Source of the DNA: Bacteroidales bacterium
GTDB lineage: Bacteria; Bacteroidota; Bacteroidia; Bacteroidales; Paludibacteraceae
Length of the DNA stretch: 64,000 nucleotides
Direction: 5' to 3'
NCBI GenBank assembly: GCA_004557405.1
Contig: SFDZ01000017.1
Span: 1-64,000, forward strand
Part shown: positions 43,212 through 51,721 of the stretch, one piece after another
How positions within the stretch are numbered: the stretch's first letter is position 1
Layout: each line of letters opens with the position of its first letter
Notes under the pieces: generated by a model
What the model was told of the DNA's origin: nothing
Databases searched by the model: none
What the model saw: the letters and a program-made list of their open reading frames with translations, nothing else
Translations under genes and position numbers: made by a program

Positions 43212-43829
43212 CTCTTTTTCGATGTTTTTTCTGAAAAAATCGGCGTTGGCGTGTGGTGGTACCAGCATGGCGTTGATTCCCAGCGCTTTGGCAGTCTCGA
43301 TATTGCGGGCACTGTCGTCGAAAAAGAGGCATTCGGCGGGGTCGAGTTGCTCCGTATCGAGCAAACAACGGAATATTTCGGGTTGTGGTTTCGACAAATG
43401 TATTTCGTACGAGAGGTAGCATTTGTCGATGAGTTGTTCGATTTTGTAACCTTTGTCGGTGATTTGGGTGCGCACGCTGTGCGGGAAGTGTATGGCGTTT
43501 GTGTTGCTGAGCAGCAGTATGCGGAAGCGTTGGTGCAGTGCGCACAGCATGTCCAATTTTTCGGTCGGTATGTCGAGCAGAAAAGCGTTGAGTGCGGCGT
43601 CGATGTCGTGGTCGTCAATCGGTTTGCCGACGATTTGTCGTACGCCGTCGTGAAATTCGTCGGTGGTGATGTCGCCGTTTTCGAGTTGTGCAAAGATGCC
43701 GGCTTGCGCATAGTTGTCGATGAGACGGTCGATGTCGTGCAGCCCGAGTTGTTCGAAAGCATCGATGCAGCGTTGTCGGTCGAGGTTGATGAGCACACCT
43801 CCGAAGTCGAAAATGAGAGTTGTAATCAT
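43200..43829 (-). CDS. HAD-superfamily phosphatase (subfamily IA)
   Basis: 209 residues. Motif I is IFDFGGVLINLD (nucleophile Asp7, acid/base position Gly9 instead of the usual Asp). Motif II is LLLSNTNA, motif III Lys is in HLSKPQPEIF, and motif IV is CLFFDDSARNI. The 'DFGG' form of motif I is typical of the YihX/epoxide-hydrolase-like HAD group. The substrate is unknown, possibly a sugar phosphate. ATG 43829 gives the canonical N-terminus MITTLIFDFGG and follows a promoter; the frame is open to 43937. Confidence 0.88.
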   Translation of the reverse strand: MITTLIFDFGGVLINLDRQRCIDAFEQLGLHDIDRLIDNYAQAGIFAQLENGDITTDEFHDGVRQIVGKPIDDHDIDAALNAFLLDIPTEKLDMLCALHQRFRILLLSNTNAIHFPHSVRTQITDKGYKIEQLIDKCYLSYEIHLSKPQPEIFRCLLDTEQLDPAECLFFDDSARNIETAKALGINAMLVPPHANADFFRKNIEKELHR

Positions 43830-43849
43830 AAAAAACGCAGTTTTGCGGA

Positions 43850-43857
43850 CAAAATTA
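43850..43857 (-). promoter_or_regulatory. Promoter -7 element of the HAD gene
   Basis: TAATTTTG, 20 nt before the ATG at 43829. It is back to back with the tRNA promoter at 43867-43898; no TTG partner was evident. Confidence 0.5.
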
Positions 43858-43866
43858 CGAAAAATT

Positions 43867-43898
43867 TTTGGTTGATTGCGAAAAAAGTTGTATTTTTG
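43867..43898 (+). promoter_or_regulatory. Promoter of the CAU tRNA
   Basis: TTTG at 43867-43870, a 20-nt spacer and TATTTTTG at 43891-43898, followed by CA. The tRNA begins at 43939. Confidence 0.7.
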
Positions 43899-43938
43899 CA
43901 GTCGATTTGCGAAGAGCCGCTTTTTGTGGTGTCGCATC

Positions 43939-44015
43939 GGGCCTATAGCTCAGTCGGTTAGAGCATCGGACTCATAACCCGCAGGTCCTTGGTTCAAGTC
44001 CAAGTGGGCCCACCA
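43939..44015 (+). tRNA. tRNA with CAT anticodon (elongator Met or Ile2)
   Basis: Acceptor GGGCCTA/TGGGCCC, D arm GCTC/GAGC, loop CTCATAA (anticodon CAT), T arm CTTGG-TTCAAGT-CCAAG, discriminator A and an encoded CCA (44013-44015). The G1-C72 pair argues against an initiator. The anticodon stem TCGGA/CCCGC has mismatches at 27-43 (T-C) and 31-39 (A-C), leaving three pairs. Met and lysidine-modified Ile2 cannot be separated by eye. Confidence 0.88.
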
Positions 44016-44024
44016 AAAAAGCAG

Positions 44025-44060
44025 GAACGCTCAACAATTTGTTGGGCGTTCTTGTTTTTT
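44025..44060. terminator. Bidirectional terminator between the CAU tRNA and lepB
   Basis: A 12-bp stem with one wobble (44025-44036 with 44040-44051) and a 3-nt loop. A T-rich tract follows rightward; leftward an A-run on the plus strand gives T. It ends both the tRNA and the long leftward rnf-lepB transcript. Confidence 0.8.
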
Positions 44061-44062
44061 GT

Positions 44063-45478
44063 TTATTTCGATGCGTCTTTGAAGAAGCGTTTCCAGCGGA
44101 TTTTGCCGTCGAAGAGTGCTTTGTCTTTGTCGATGGAGAGCCAAACGAAGACCGGACGGCCTACGATGTGGTCTTCGGGAACAAAGCCCCAATAGCGCGA
44201 GTCGGCCGAGTTGTGGCGGTTGTCGCCCATCATCCAATAGTAGTCCATGGCAAATGTGTAGCGGTCGGTCGGTTGGCCGTCGATAATGATGACGGAGTCG
44301 GCCACTTGCAATGTATGGTGTTCGTAGGCGGTGATGATGCGTTGGTAGAGCGGCAGGTTGTCTACGGTGAGTTGCACCGATGTGCCTTTTTGCGGCATGC
44401 AAATGGGGCCGAAATTGTCGCGTGTCCAGCCGTAGGCAGCCTCGAGCGGGAAAACGCGTCCGCCGCGCTGTTCCGGTTCGACCATTATTTTGGCGACGTT
44501 GTTGTGTTGTTCGAGTTGTTGCCGTGCTTCGGTTGTCAGTGGTATGTGGTAGATGGGTTTTGACAGGTCGAATCCGGCTTCGTTGAGCAGGTGTGCATCG
44601 TCGGGGTTGTAGGGGTTGACGCGTTGTCGGTCGTCGTTGCTGATGCCGAGTTTGTCGAACTGCTTGTCGGACAGTACGTTACCGTTGGTTTGTACAAAGT
44701 AGTTGAGTTGTATGCCGGGACGCGGTTCTTCGGCGTTGCCGTTGATGTAGATGATGTTGTTGCGGATTTCGAGCGTGTCGCCGGGTGTGGCTACGCAGCG
44801 TTTTACATAGTTTTCGCGGCGGTCGACCGGTCGCCAGACGATGTCGCCAAATGTGGCGCGATTGGCTTGCAGGTAGTCGCGCCCGAGGTAGTGACAGAGC
44901 GTGTAGTAGTCGGGGTTTTGCATTTTTTGGCAGACGGTGTCGCCGGCGGGAAAGTTGAATACGACGATGTCGCCTTTTTCGACCGTGTCCCAGCCTTTCA
45001 GCCGTCGATATTCCCATTGTGGTTTTTCGATGTAGGATTTGCCGCCGCCGAGCCATTCGGGAAAAGTGTGTTGTACCAAGGGGAATGACAGCGGGGTGTT
45101 TGGAATGCGCGGACCGTAGGAGGCTTTGCTGACGAACAGATAGTCGCCTACGAGCAGGCTTTTTTCTAACGACGAGGTTGGTATTTGGTAGTTTTGAAAC
45201 AGGTACAGATTGATGAAATAGACGGCTACCAAGGCGAATACGATGGCGTCGATCCAACTGCAGATGGTGTAGAGCGTTTTGTTGGTGTCTTTGTATTTTT
45301 TCCACCAATCGTAGGGTATGAATTTGGTAACGAATGCATCGAAAACGAATGGTAGCAGCAGCAACCACCAAAAGTTGCCCACCCATGCGATGAATAGGAT
45401 GTACACAAGGCTCCAGATGGCGGCTTTGATGTATTGTTTGCGTGGTTGTTGCAAGCGTTTTGCGCGAGAGATTTTCAT
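44063..45478 (-). CDS. lepB: Signal peptidase I
   Basis: Membrane serine protease (S26A) that removes signal peptides from exported proteins. The 471 residues match the long Bacteroidota form. Three hydrophobic segments (~20-33, 36-50, 74-95) precede the catalytic domain. The candidate nucleophile is S103 in IPTSSLEKSL (usual form PSxSM, here Leu after the Ser) and the general base is K226 in NYVKRCVATPGD. The C-terminal MMGDNRHNSADSRYWGFVP box is intact. Last gene of the ten-gene leftward unit, 60 nt after dapB. Confidence 0.95.
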   Translation of the reverse strand: MKISRAKRLQQPRKQYIKAAIWSLVYILFIAWVGNFWWLLLLPFVFDAFVTKFIPYDWWKKYKDTNKTLYTICSWIDAIVFALVAVYFINLYLFQNYQIPTSSLEKSLLVGDYLFVSKASYGPRIPNTPLSFPLVQHTFPEWLGGGKSYIEKPQWEYRRLKGWDTVEKGDIVVFNFPAGDTVCQKMQNPDYYTLCHYLGRDYLQANRATFGDIVWRPVDRRENYVKRCVATPGDTLEIRNNIIYINGNAEEPRPGIQLNYFVQTNGNVLSDKQFDKLGISNDDRQRVNPYNPDDAHLLNEAGFDLSKPIYHIPLTTEARQQLEQHNNVAKIMVEPEQRGGRVFPLEAAYGWTRDNFGPICMPQKGTSVQLTVDNLPLYQRIITAYEHHTLQVADSVIIIDGQPTDRYTFAMDYYWMMGDNRHNSADSRYWGFVPEDHIVGRPVFVWLSIDKDKALFDGKIRWKRFFKDASK

Positions 45479-45538
45479 AATAGTTGCACCTTTTATATTA
45501 TATAACGTGTCGTTTTGTCATTTATTGCGTTTGTCGTG

Positions 45539-46255
45539 TCAGAACTGCAGCAGGTCGTGCATGGTGAAAAACCCTTTTTTGCCGATGATAAATTCGGCGG
45601 CCAGCACGGCACCAAGTGCAAAGCCTTGTCGGTTTTTGGCTTCGTGTGTGATGGTGATGGTGTCTTCGGGGCTGTCGTAGCGGATGGTGTGTGTGCCGGG
45701 CACTTGCCCTTCGCGTATGGCGGCTATTGGCAGTTCGTCGGGGCGGGTGGCTTGTCCTAAGCACCATGTCGTTTTGCGGTCGAGTTGTGTCAATATATCT
45801 TCGGCCAGTGTGATGGCGGTGCCGCTTGGGGCATCTTTTTTTTCGGTGTGATGTATTTCGGTCATCGACGGGGCGTAGTTTGGAAAGGCGTTCATCAGTT
45901 TGGCTAAATGGCGATTCAGTTCCATGAATATATTGACGCCGAGACTGAAATTCGACGACCAAAACAATGTGTAACCGTTTGTTGCTATTTCGTGTTGAAT
46001 TTCAGGCAGTTGCGCTGTCCAGCCGGTGGTGCCCGATACGACAGGTATGCCGATTTGCCATGCGCGGCGGTAGTTGTCGATGGCGGCAGTCGGTGTGGTA
46101 AACTCGATGGCGGCATCGGCTTGTGCAAACTGCGGCGACCGGAAGTCGTGTTGGTTGTCGGTATCGATGATGCAAACGATTTGGTGCCCGCGTTGCAGTG
46201 CTGTCTGTTCGATGGTTTTGCCCATTTTGCCGTATCCGATGAGTGCCAATTTCAT
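45539..46255 (-). CDS. dapB: 4-hydroxy-tetrahydrodipicolinate reductase
   Basis: NAD(P)H-dependent step of diaminopimelate and lysine synthesis. The 238-residue product has the N-terminal LALIGYGKMGKTIEQ nucleotide-binding motif, the IEFTTPTAAIDN and VVSGTTGW segments, and the signature EIHHTEKKDAPSGTA with catalytic His and Lys. Pathway partner lysC is at 3 kb. Placed 15 nt after aroB and before lepB. Confidence 0.96.
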   Translation of the reverse strand: MKLALIGYGKMGKTIEQTALQRGHQIVCIIDTDNQHDFRSPQFAQADAAIEFTTPTAAIDNYRRAWQIGIPVVSGTTGWTAQLPEIQHEIATNGYTLFWSSNFSLGVNIFMELNRHLAKLMNAFPNYAPSMTEIHHTEKKDAPSGTAITLAEDILTQLDRKTTWCLGQATRPDELPIAAIREGQVPGTHTIRYDSPEDTITITHEAKNRQGFALGAVLAAEFIIGKKGFFTMHDLLQF

Positions 46256-46270
46256 AGTTGTGAATCAGTT

Positions 46271-47311
46271 TTAGTTTTCTCTGACGAAATCAAGTGCTTC
46301 GAAAATTTGCTCTTTTGTGGCGGTTTGGTCGATGCGTATGTCGCCCGTGTCGGCCAAAAGTGTGAAGTTGATGGTTTGTGCTTCGTTTTTTTTGTCGTGT
46401 TTCATCAACTCGAACAGCGCGTCGTATTGTTTGCATGTGAACGGGAATGTGCCATAATGTTCTTTGGCAAAGTAGAGTATGGTGTTCAGCGTGCTTGTCG
46501 GGAATTGGTGTTGTAGGTGCGACAGATAGAGTTCGCACAGCAGTCCCCACATCACGGCATAGCCATGCAGCAAGGGTTCGCCGGTTTTGTGCGATAGGGT
46601 TTCGATGGCGTGTCCGATGGTGTGCCCGAGGTTTAGCGCTTTGCGCAGCCCGCGCTCGTGCGGATCTTCGGCTACGATACGTTCTTTGATGTCGAGGTTT
46701 TTGCGTACCAGCGTTTCCAACCTATTGTAGTCGATGTGTTCGACATCGAAAGCAAGTGTTTCGCCGAGCAGTGTGCTGTTGTCGAGCAGTGCGTGTTTTA
46801 TCATTTCGGCAAATCCCGACAACAGGTTTGGTGTGTCGAGTGTGCGGAAGAAGTTGATGTCGATGACGACGGCTTTTGGTGCGTGGAATGCGCCTATCTC
46901 GTTTTTCAGCCCGAGGAAGTTGATGCCGGTTTTGCCGCCCGACGAGGCGTCGATGGCGCCGAGCAGTGTGGTCGGAATATTGATGCAGTCGATGCCGCGT
47001 TTGAATGTCGCAGCAGCAAAACCGCCCAAGTCGGTTACCATGCCGCCACCCAAATTGATAATCAGCGAGTGGCGAGTGGCACCGTTTTCCGACAAGAATC
47101 CCCACACTTCGGTCAACGTGTTCAGCGTTTTGTTGTCGTCGCCGTTCGGTATGCTGATGATTTTTGCCTGTTGCAGGCGCGCGTTTGTTTGCAATGCCGG
47201 CAGACATAGTTGTTGCGTTACCGTGTCGGTGAGTACGAATACGGGCTCATCGGGGTTGACCGGCAGTAGGTCGGCTATCGCTGTGGCACTATTTTGGGTG
47301 AAGATGGTCAT
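46271..47311 (-). CDS. aroB: 3-dehydroquinate synthase
   Basis: Second step of the shikimate pathway, using NAD+ and a divalent metal. 346 residues with LGGGMVTDLGGFAAATFKRG, IPTTLLGAIDASSGGKTGIN, metal ligands in LNLGHTIGHAIE and LLHGYAVMWG, all in the expected order. It starts 6 nt after rnfA, so it is firmly within the Rnf transcription unit even though its pathway is unrelated. Confidence 0.96.
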   Translation of the reverse strand: MTIFTQNSATAIADLLPVNPDEPVFVLTDTVTQQLCLPALQTNARLQQAKIISIPNGDDNKTLNTLTEVWGFLSENGATRHSLIINLGGGMVTDLGGFAAATFKRGIDCINIPTTLLGAIDASSGGKTGINFLGLKNEIGAFHAPKAVVIDINFFRTLDTPNLLSGFAEMIKHALLDNSTLLGETLAFDVEHIDYNRLETLVRKNLDIKERIVAEDPHERGLRKALNLGHTIGHAIETLSHKTGEPLLHGYAVMWGLLCELYLSHLQHQFPTSTLNTILYFAKEHYGTFPFTCKQYDALFELMKHDKKNEAQTINFTLLADTGDIRIDQTATKEQIFEALDFVREN

Positions 47312-47317
47312 GCCGTT

Positions 47318-47911
47318 TTATCCTACTACGCCCGAAAATCCCATAAATGCCATAGCCAATAAGCCTGCTACAATGAGTGCGATGGGCGTGCCTTCCATGG
47401 CTTTGGGCAATTTGACGAGCGACAGTTGTTCGCGTATGCCGGCGAACAGCACCAATGCCAGCGCAAATCCGATGGCTGTGGCAAAGGCAAACACGGTGCC
47501 CGACAACAGGCCGGTGTCGGCACCGAAGGTTTTGTAGTTGTCCTGTGCTACCAGCAGTGCTACACCCAAAATGCAGCAGTTGGTGGTGATGAGCGGCAAA
47601 AATACGCCTAAAGCCTGATAGAGTGCCGGCGATATTTTTTTCAAGATGATTTCGACCATCTGCACCAAGGCGGCGATAACCAAAATAAAGACGATGGTTT
47701 GCAGAAATTCGAGTCCGAAACGAACTAACAGCAAGTTAATCAGATAGGTAACGATGGTGGCCAATGTCAGCACAAAGGTAACGGCGGCGCCCATGCCGAG
47801 CGCGGTGTCGATTTTTTTCGATACGCCCAAAAACGGACAAATGCCCAAAAATTGTGTAAACACGATGTTGTTTACCAATATAGCGGAAACGATGATTAAA
47901 AAGTATGCCAT
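47318..47911 (-). CDS. rnfA: Rnf complex subunit RnfA
   Basis: Integral membrane subunit of the Rnf ferredoxin:NAD+ oxidoreductase (ion-pumping). 197 residues and six hydrophobic helices. Family signatures are NNIVFTQFLGICPFLGVSKK near the N-terminus and LITTNCCILGVALL, whose Cys residues sit in the membrane where an Fe-S centre is bound with RnfE. It pairs with RnfE, its paralogue with opposite topology. Start ATG at 47911. Confidence 0.96.
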   Translation of the reverse strand: MAYFLIIVSAILVNNIVFTQFLGICPFLGVSKKIDTALGMGAAVTFVLTLATIVTYLINLLLVRFGLEFLQTIVFILVIAALVQMVEIILKKISPALYQALGVFLPLITTNCCILGVALLVAQDNYKTFGADTGLLSGTVFAFATAIGFALALVLFAGIREQLSLVKLPKAMEGTPIALIVAGLLAMAFMGFSGVVG

Positions 47912-47947
47912 TTTATTTATTCTGTTTTTTTAGTGGTTGATTGTATA

Positions 47948-48532
47948 TTATTTAGTGCGCAGTTTGTTGATAATGGCAATCAGGTAGCCCAAGGCGATGA
48001 ATGCGCCCGGTGCCAGCACAAATACCAACATGCCGTAGTTTTCGGGGTAGAGTGTTGCTCCGAACAATTTGCCCGTGCCGAGCAATTCGCGTACGGCGCC
48101 GAGCAGTGTCAGTGCCAAGGTAAAGCCAAGGCCGATGCCTGCACCATCGAGGAACGAAGCCCACGGATTGTTTTTAGCAGCAAACGCTTCGGCGCGGCCA
48201 AGGACGATGCAGTTGACCACAATCAGCGGAATGAACAAGCCCAAACTCTCGAACAATGCAGGAAGATAAGCCTCCATGCACATTTGCAGAATGGTTACGA
48301 ACGTGGCTATCACGACGATATAGGCCGGAATGTGCACTTTGTCGGGAATCAGTTTTTTCAGTAGCGAAATCACGACATTCGAGCAAATCAGAACAAACAT
48401 GGTGGCCAATCCCATACTCATGCCGTTGATGGCCGATGTGGTGGTGCCGAGTGTGGGGCACATGCCCAGCAGCAGAACAAATGTCGGGTTTTCTTTGATG
48501 ATGCCGTTGAGGAATATTTTCAGATTTTTCAT
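47948..48532 (-). CDS. rnfE: Rnf complex subunit RnfE
   Basis: Membrane subunit paralogous to RnfA. 194 residues from ATG 48532, with NPTFVLLLGMCPTLGTTTSAING and IPLIVVNCIVLGRAEAFA holding the conserved Cys residues. Six transmembrane helices are expected. ATG 48532 overlaps the rnfG stop as ATGA (48529-48532), which decides the start over the ATG at 48544. Confidence 0.96.
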   Translation of the reverse strand: MKNLKIFLNGIIKENPTFVLLLGMCPTLGTTTSAINGMSMGLATMFVLICSNVVISLLKKLIPDKVHIPAYIVVIATFVTILQMCMEAYLPALFESLGLFIPLIVVNCIVLGRAEAFAAKNNPWASFLDGAGIGLGFTLALTLLGAVRELLGTGKLFGATLYPENYGMLVFVLAPGAFIALGYLIAIINKLRTK

Positions 48533-49314
48533 AGCGTATCGCATTTTTCGGGTTCAACAATGATGGTGTCGTGTGCGGGGCAGTGTACCGAATCGTGTTG
48601 CGGTTTGGGTGCCGGTTTGCGCACCGGTGCAGGTGTGGCGACTATTGTTTCGGGGAGTGCCGGCACCGAGTCGGCTGCGACCTTGGCGGCTGTCGTGTCG
48701 GTAGCGGTGGTGTCGATGGTGTGTGGGTGTGCCGATGCGCCGGAAAGCCCGTCGGCTTGCGGATTGCCGGCGTAGGCGTTGTAGGCGTTATGCACAGCCT
48801 GCAGAAAAGCACGCGAACTGATGGTGGCTGCCGTTATGGCATCGATGTCGCCGCCATCTTTGCTGACTGCGAACTTGACTTTTGCCGGATTCAGCCCGCG
48901 AATGTCCTGCTTGTTTTTGGCCGTTTTGAACCAATCGACCATTTTGGTGCCAAGTCCGGGTGTCTCGGCTTGTTCGAGTACCGAATAGTTGCAGATGTTT
49001 CCATCTGCATCGAATCCGACCATCAGTCGGATGGTGCCACCGAAGCCGTTGCCGGCAGTTTCGACAGCAGCGCCGACAAAGGTGTTGTCGTTGTAGGCGC
49101 GAACAACGGTCAACCCATTGACCGTTTCGGGCGCATCGGTGCGTGTGTATTCGGGCAGCACATCTTTAATGGCTTGCTCTTTCTTTTGCTCTTTGGCGAG
49201 GCTGATAGGCTCTTTGGTGATGGTGTACACCCAAGCCAGCGCACCGGCTGCCACCAACGCTATCACTGTCAGCGACAGTGCCATGTTCAAAAAATTTGAT
49301 TTCAATCGTTCCAT
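48529..49314 (-). CDS. rnfG: Rnf complex subunit RnfG with an unusual C-terminal tail
   Basis: Periplasm-exposed subunit carrying covalent FMN. 261 residues: one N-terminal transmembrane helix (~12-33), then the FMN-binding domain with VEQAETPGLGTK-like LEQAETPGLGTKM and the flavinylation site DAITAATISS (Thr164). The site has Ala where (S/T)GAT is usual. After ~181 comes an ~80-residue Ala/Thr/Pro-rich tail ending EKCDTL, with two Cys (CPAH, KCDTL), beyond the normal RnfG end. It would lie outside the cytoplasm. Coupled to rnfE by overlap. Confidence 0.93.
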   Translation of the reverse strand: MERLKSNFLNMALSLTVIALVAAGALAWVYTITKEPISLAKEQKKEQAIKDVLPEYTRTDAPETVNGLTVVRAYNDNTFVGAAVETAGNGFGGTIRLMVGFDADGNICNYSVLEQAETPGLGTKMVDWFKTAKNKQDIRGLNPAKVKFAVSKDGGDIDAITAATISSRAFLQAVHNAYNAYAGNPQADGLSGASAHPHTIDTTATDTTAAKVAADSVPALPETIVATPAPVRKPAPKPQHDSVHCPAHDTIIVEPEKCDTL

Positions 49315-49343
49315 GTTATATATAATATGGTGTATTTCTTGTT

Positions 49344-50327
49344 TTATTGTTTTTTCACTTTGACTTTTTCACCAAAACGTTTCGGCTTGATATAATGGTT
49401 GAGCAACGGCGTTACGGCGTTCATTATCAGAATGGCAAACGACATGCCTTCGGGATAGGCGCCCCATGTGCGAATAATTACGGTGAGCAGGCCGATGCAG
49501 ACGCCATATACAAGTTGTGAACGCGGATTCATGGGCGATGTGGCGTAGTCGGTGGCCATGAAGATGGCGCCGAGCAGCAAACCGCCGGTCAACAGATGGA
49601 TTTCGCACGAGACATACACTTCGGGATTGATGGCGTGCAAAATAGCCGTGAATGCGGCCACAGTGCCGAGTATGCTCACCGGAATGTGCCAAGTGATGGT
49701 GCGCGTGGCCAACAGATAAATGCCGCCTATCAGTAGGGCGATGGCGCAAACTTCGCCCATCGAGCCGCCTATGCTACCTATCAGCAAATCGAGTGTTTGC
49801 GGCAGTTCGCCGATGTGTCCTTTTATCAGTGCAAGCGGCGTGGCGGCGGTTTCGGCATCGATGTACGAAGCCGACAGCCCCCAACGACCTAATGGACGTG
49901 GCCATGTGGTCATTTCGACAGGGAATGAAATCAGCAGAAAGACGCGGCCGACCAATGCAGGGTTGAATGGGTTGTTGCCGAGCCCGCCGAACGACATTTT
50001 GCCAATGCCGATGGCTACCAATGCGCCAATGACTACCATCCAAAGCGGCAGATTCGATGGCAGATTGAAGGCCAAAAGCAGACCGGTAACGACTGCCGAC
50101 AGGTCGCAAATGGTCGTTTTGCCTTTCAGCAGGAAACGCTGAATCAGGTATTCGAACAGTACGCAGGCTGCCACCGATGTAACACTGACGAGGAGTGCGC
50201 CGAGTCCGAAATAGAATAGCGATGCCAGATAGGCCGGAGCAAGTGCAATGAGCACATGCATCATGGTTTGTTGCACGGAGTTCGCTTTGTGCGCGTGCGG
50301 TGCGGGAGAAACTATAAAATTACTCAT
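49344..50327 (-). CDS. rnfD: Rnf complex subunit RnfD
   Basis: Membrane subunit with a second covalent FMN. 327 residues with about nine hydrophobic segments. MSFGGLGNNPFNPALVGRVF is conserved in RnfD/NqrB. The flavin attachment site is DAETAATPLALIKG (Thr163), again with Ala in place of Gly before AT. ATDYATSPMNPRSQLVYG near residue 270 is also typical. Gap to rnfG is 29 nt. Confidence 0.95.
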   Translation of the reverse strand: MSNFIVSPAPHAHKANSVQQTMMHVLIALAPAYLASLFYFGLGALLVSVTSVAACVLFEYLIQRFLLKGKTTICDLSAVVTGLLLAFNLPSNLPLWMVVIGALVAIGIGKMSFGGLGNNPFNPALVGRVFLLISFPVEMTTWPRPLGRWGLSASYIDAETAATPLALIKGHIGELPQTLDLLIGSIGGSMGEVCAIALLIGGIYLLATRTITWHIPVSILGTVAAFTAILHAINPEVYVSCEIHLLTGGLLLGAIFMATDYATSPMNPRSQLVYGVCIGLLTVIIRTWGAYPEGMSFAILIMNAVTPLLNHYIKPKRFGEKVKVKKQ

Positions 50328-50363
50328 GCTGTTTTTATGCTTTTGTTTTGATGTGTTGTCAAC

Positions 50364-51704
50364 TTATTTTTTCGCATTGCGGGCACGAATGATGCCGCCG
50401 ACGGTGGCTTTGCCCAACCGTACATAGTCGAGCAGCGGTTGGTAACTCGGACACGAGAACAAACAGCAGCCGCATTCGATGCAGTCCATTATTTTGTTGT
50501 GTTCCATCTCGTCCCAACGTTTTTGCTCGGCCAATCGTATCAGCAGATATGGTTCCAAGCCCATAGGGCAGGCTTCGACGCATTGTCCGCAGCGCATGCA
50601 GTTCTGTGGCTCGCGCCGCACTGATTCGGCGGCCGGAATCATCAGCAGTCCCGATGTGCGTTTGTGCGCCGGCATGTTGGTGTTTTGCATGGCGCGTCCC
50701 ATCATGGGGCCGCCGGCCACAATTTTGCCGGTGTCGTCGGGGATGCCGCCGGCTGCCTCGATAACATCTTGCAGCGGCGTACCAAATCGTACCAAATAGT
50801 TGCCGGGGCGTTTTACGCTTTTGCCCGTCACGGTCATAACGCGTTCGATGAGCGGTTTGTTCTTTTGCACGGCTTCGTAAACGGCAAACACCGTTGCCAC
50901 GTTGTCCACTACGGCTCCAACCGATATGGGCAGTGCGCCGCTTGGCACTTGTCGGCCGATGGTGGCGTCGATGAGTTGTTTTTCGCCGCCTTGCGGATAG
51001 CGCAACTTCAGCGGGCACACTTCGATGCCGAAGTGGCGGTCGGCCATTTTTTTGAATAGTTCGATGGCGTCGCGTTTGTTGTTTTCGATGCCGATGATGG
51101 CGCGTTCTATTTTCAGCGCCCGTTTCAGCAGCGATATGCCGATGAAAATCTCTTCGGCATGTTCCAGCATCAAACGGTGGTCGCAGGTGAGGTATGGTTC
51201 GCACTCTACGGCGTTCACTATCAGCACTTCAGCTTGGCAGCCCGGAGGTGGCATCAGTTTGACGTGTGTTGGGAAACAGGCTCCGCCCAATCCGACGATG
51301 CCGGCATCTTTGATTTTTTCGATTATCTGTTCGGGTTCCAGTTTGCAGATGCGGTTGATGTCGGGTGTGCGGTCGATGGTCTCGAGCCATTCGTCGCCAT
51401 CGCCTTCGGCTTCGATGTAGATGGCCGGCATGGGCATGCCCCAGGCATCGGTGGCGGTGTCGATTTTGGTTATCGTACCCGAAATTGGTGCATGTATGTT
51501 GGCCGACATGAACGAGGCTGCTTGTGCAATCAGTTGTCCTACTTTCACATGGTCGCCTTTCTCGACGATGGGTTGCGCCGGTGCACCGATGTGTTGGCTC
51601 AGCGGAACGATGGCTTGTTTGGGCAGCGGCAATGTTTCGATGGCATTGCCTGCCGACAATTTGTTGTCGTGTGGATGAACTCCACCTATTCTAAATGTTT
51701 TCAT
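50364..51704 (-). CDS. rnfC: Rnf complex subunit RnfC
   Basis: NADH-binding, FMN- and Fe-S-containing peripheral subunit. 446 residues: N-terminal barrel-sandwich part (IGAPAQPIVEKGDHVKVGQ), a Complex-I-51-kDa-like NADH/FMN domain (GIVGLGGACFPTHVKL and NAVECEPYLTCDHRL), an SLBB region, and two [4Fe-4S] motifs CMRCGQCVEACP and CIECGCCLFSCP near 365-415. The C-terminus is short, without the long Ala-rich extension of some proteobacterial RnfC proteins. Confidence 0.96.
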   Translation of the reverse strand: MKTFRIGGVHPHDNKLSAGNAIETLPLPKQAIVPLSQHIGAPAQPIVEKGDHVKVGQLIAQAASFMSANIHAPISGTITKIDTATDAWGMPMPAIYIEAEGDGDEWLETIDRTPDINRICKLEPEQIIEKIKDAGIVGLGGACFPTHVKLMPPPGCQAEVLIVNAVECEPYLTCDHRLMLEHAEEIFIGISLLKRALKIERAIIGIENNKRDAIELFKKMADRHFGIEVCPLKLRYPQGGEKQLIDATIGRQVPSGALPISVGAVVDNVATVFAVYEAVQKNKPLIERVMTVTGKSVKRPGNYLVRFGTPLQDVIEAAGGIPDDTGKIVAGGPMMGRAMQNTNMPAHKRTSGLLMIPAAESVRREPQNCMRCGQCVEACPMGLEPYLLIRLAEQKRWDEMEHNKIMDCIECGCCLFSCPSYQPLLDYVRLGKATVGGIIRARNAKK

Positions 51705-51721
51705 ATTGTTTCAGTCGATTT

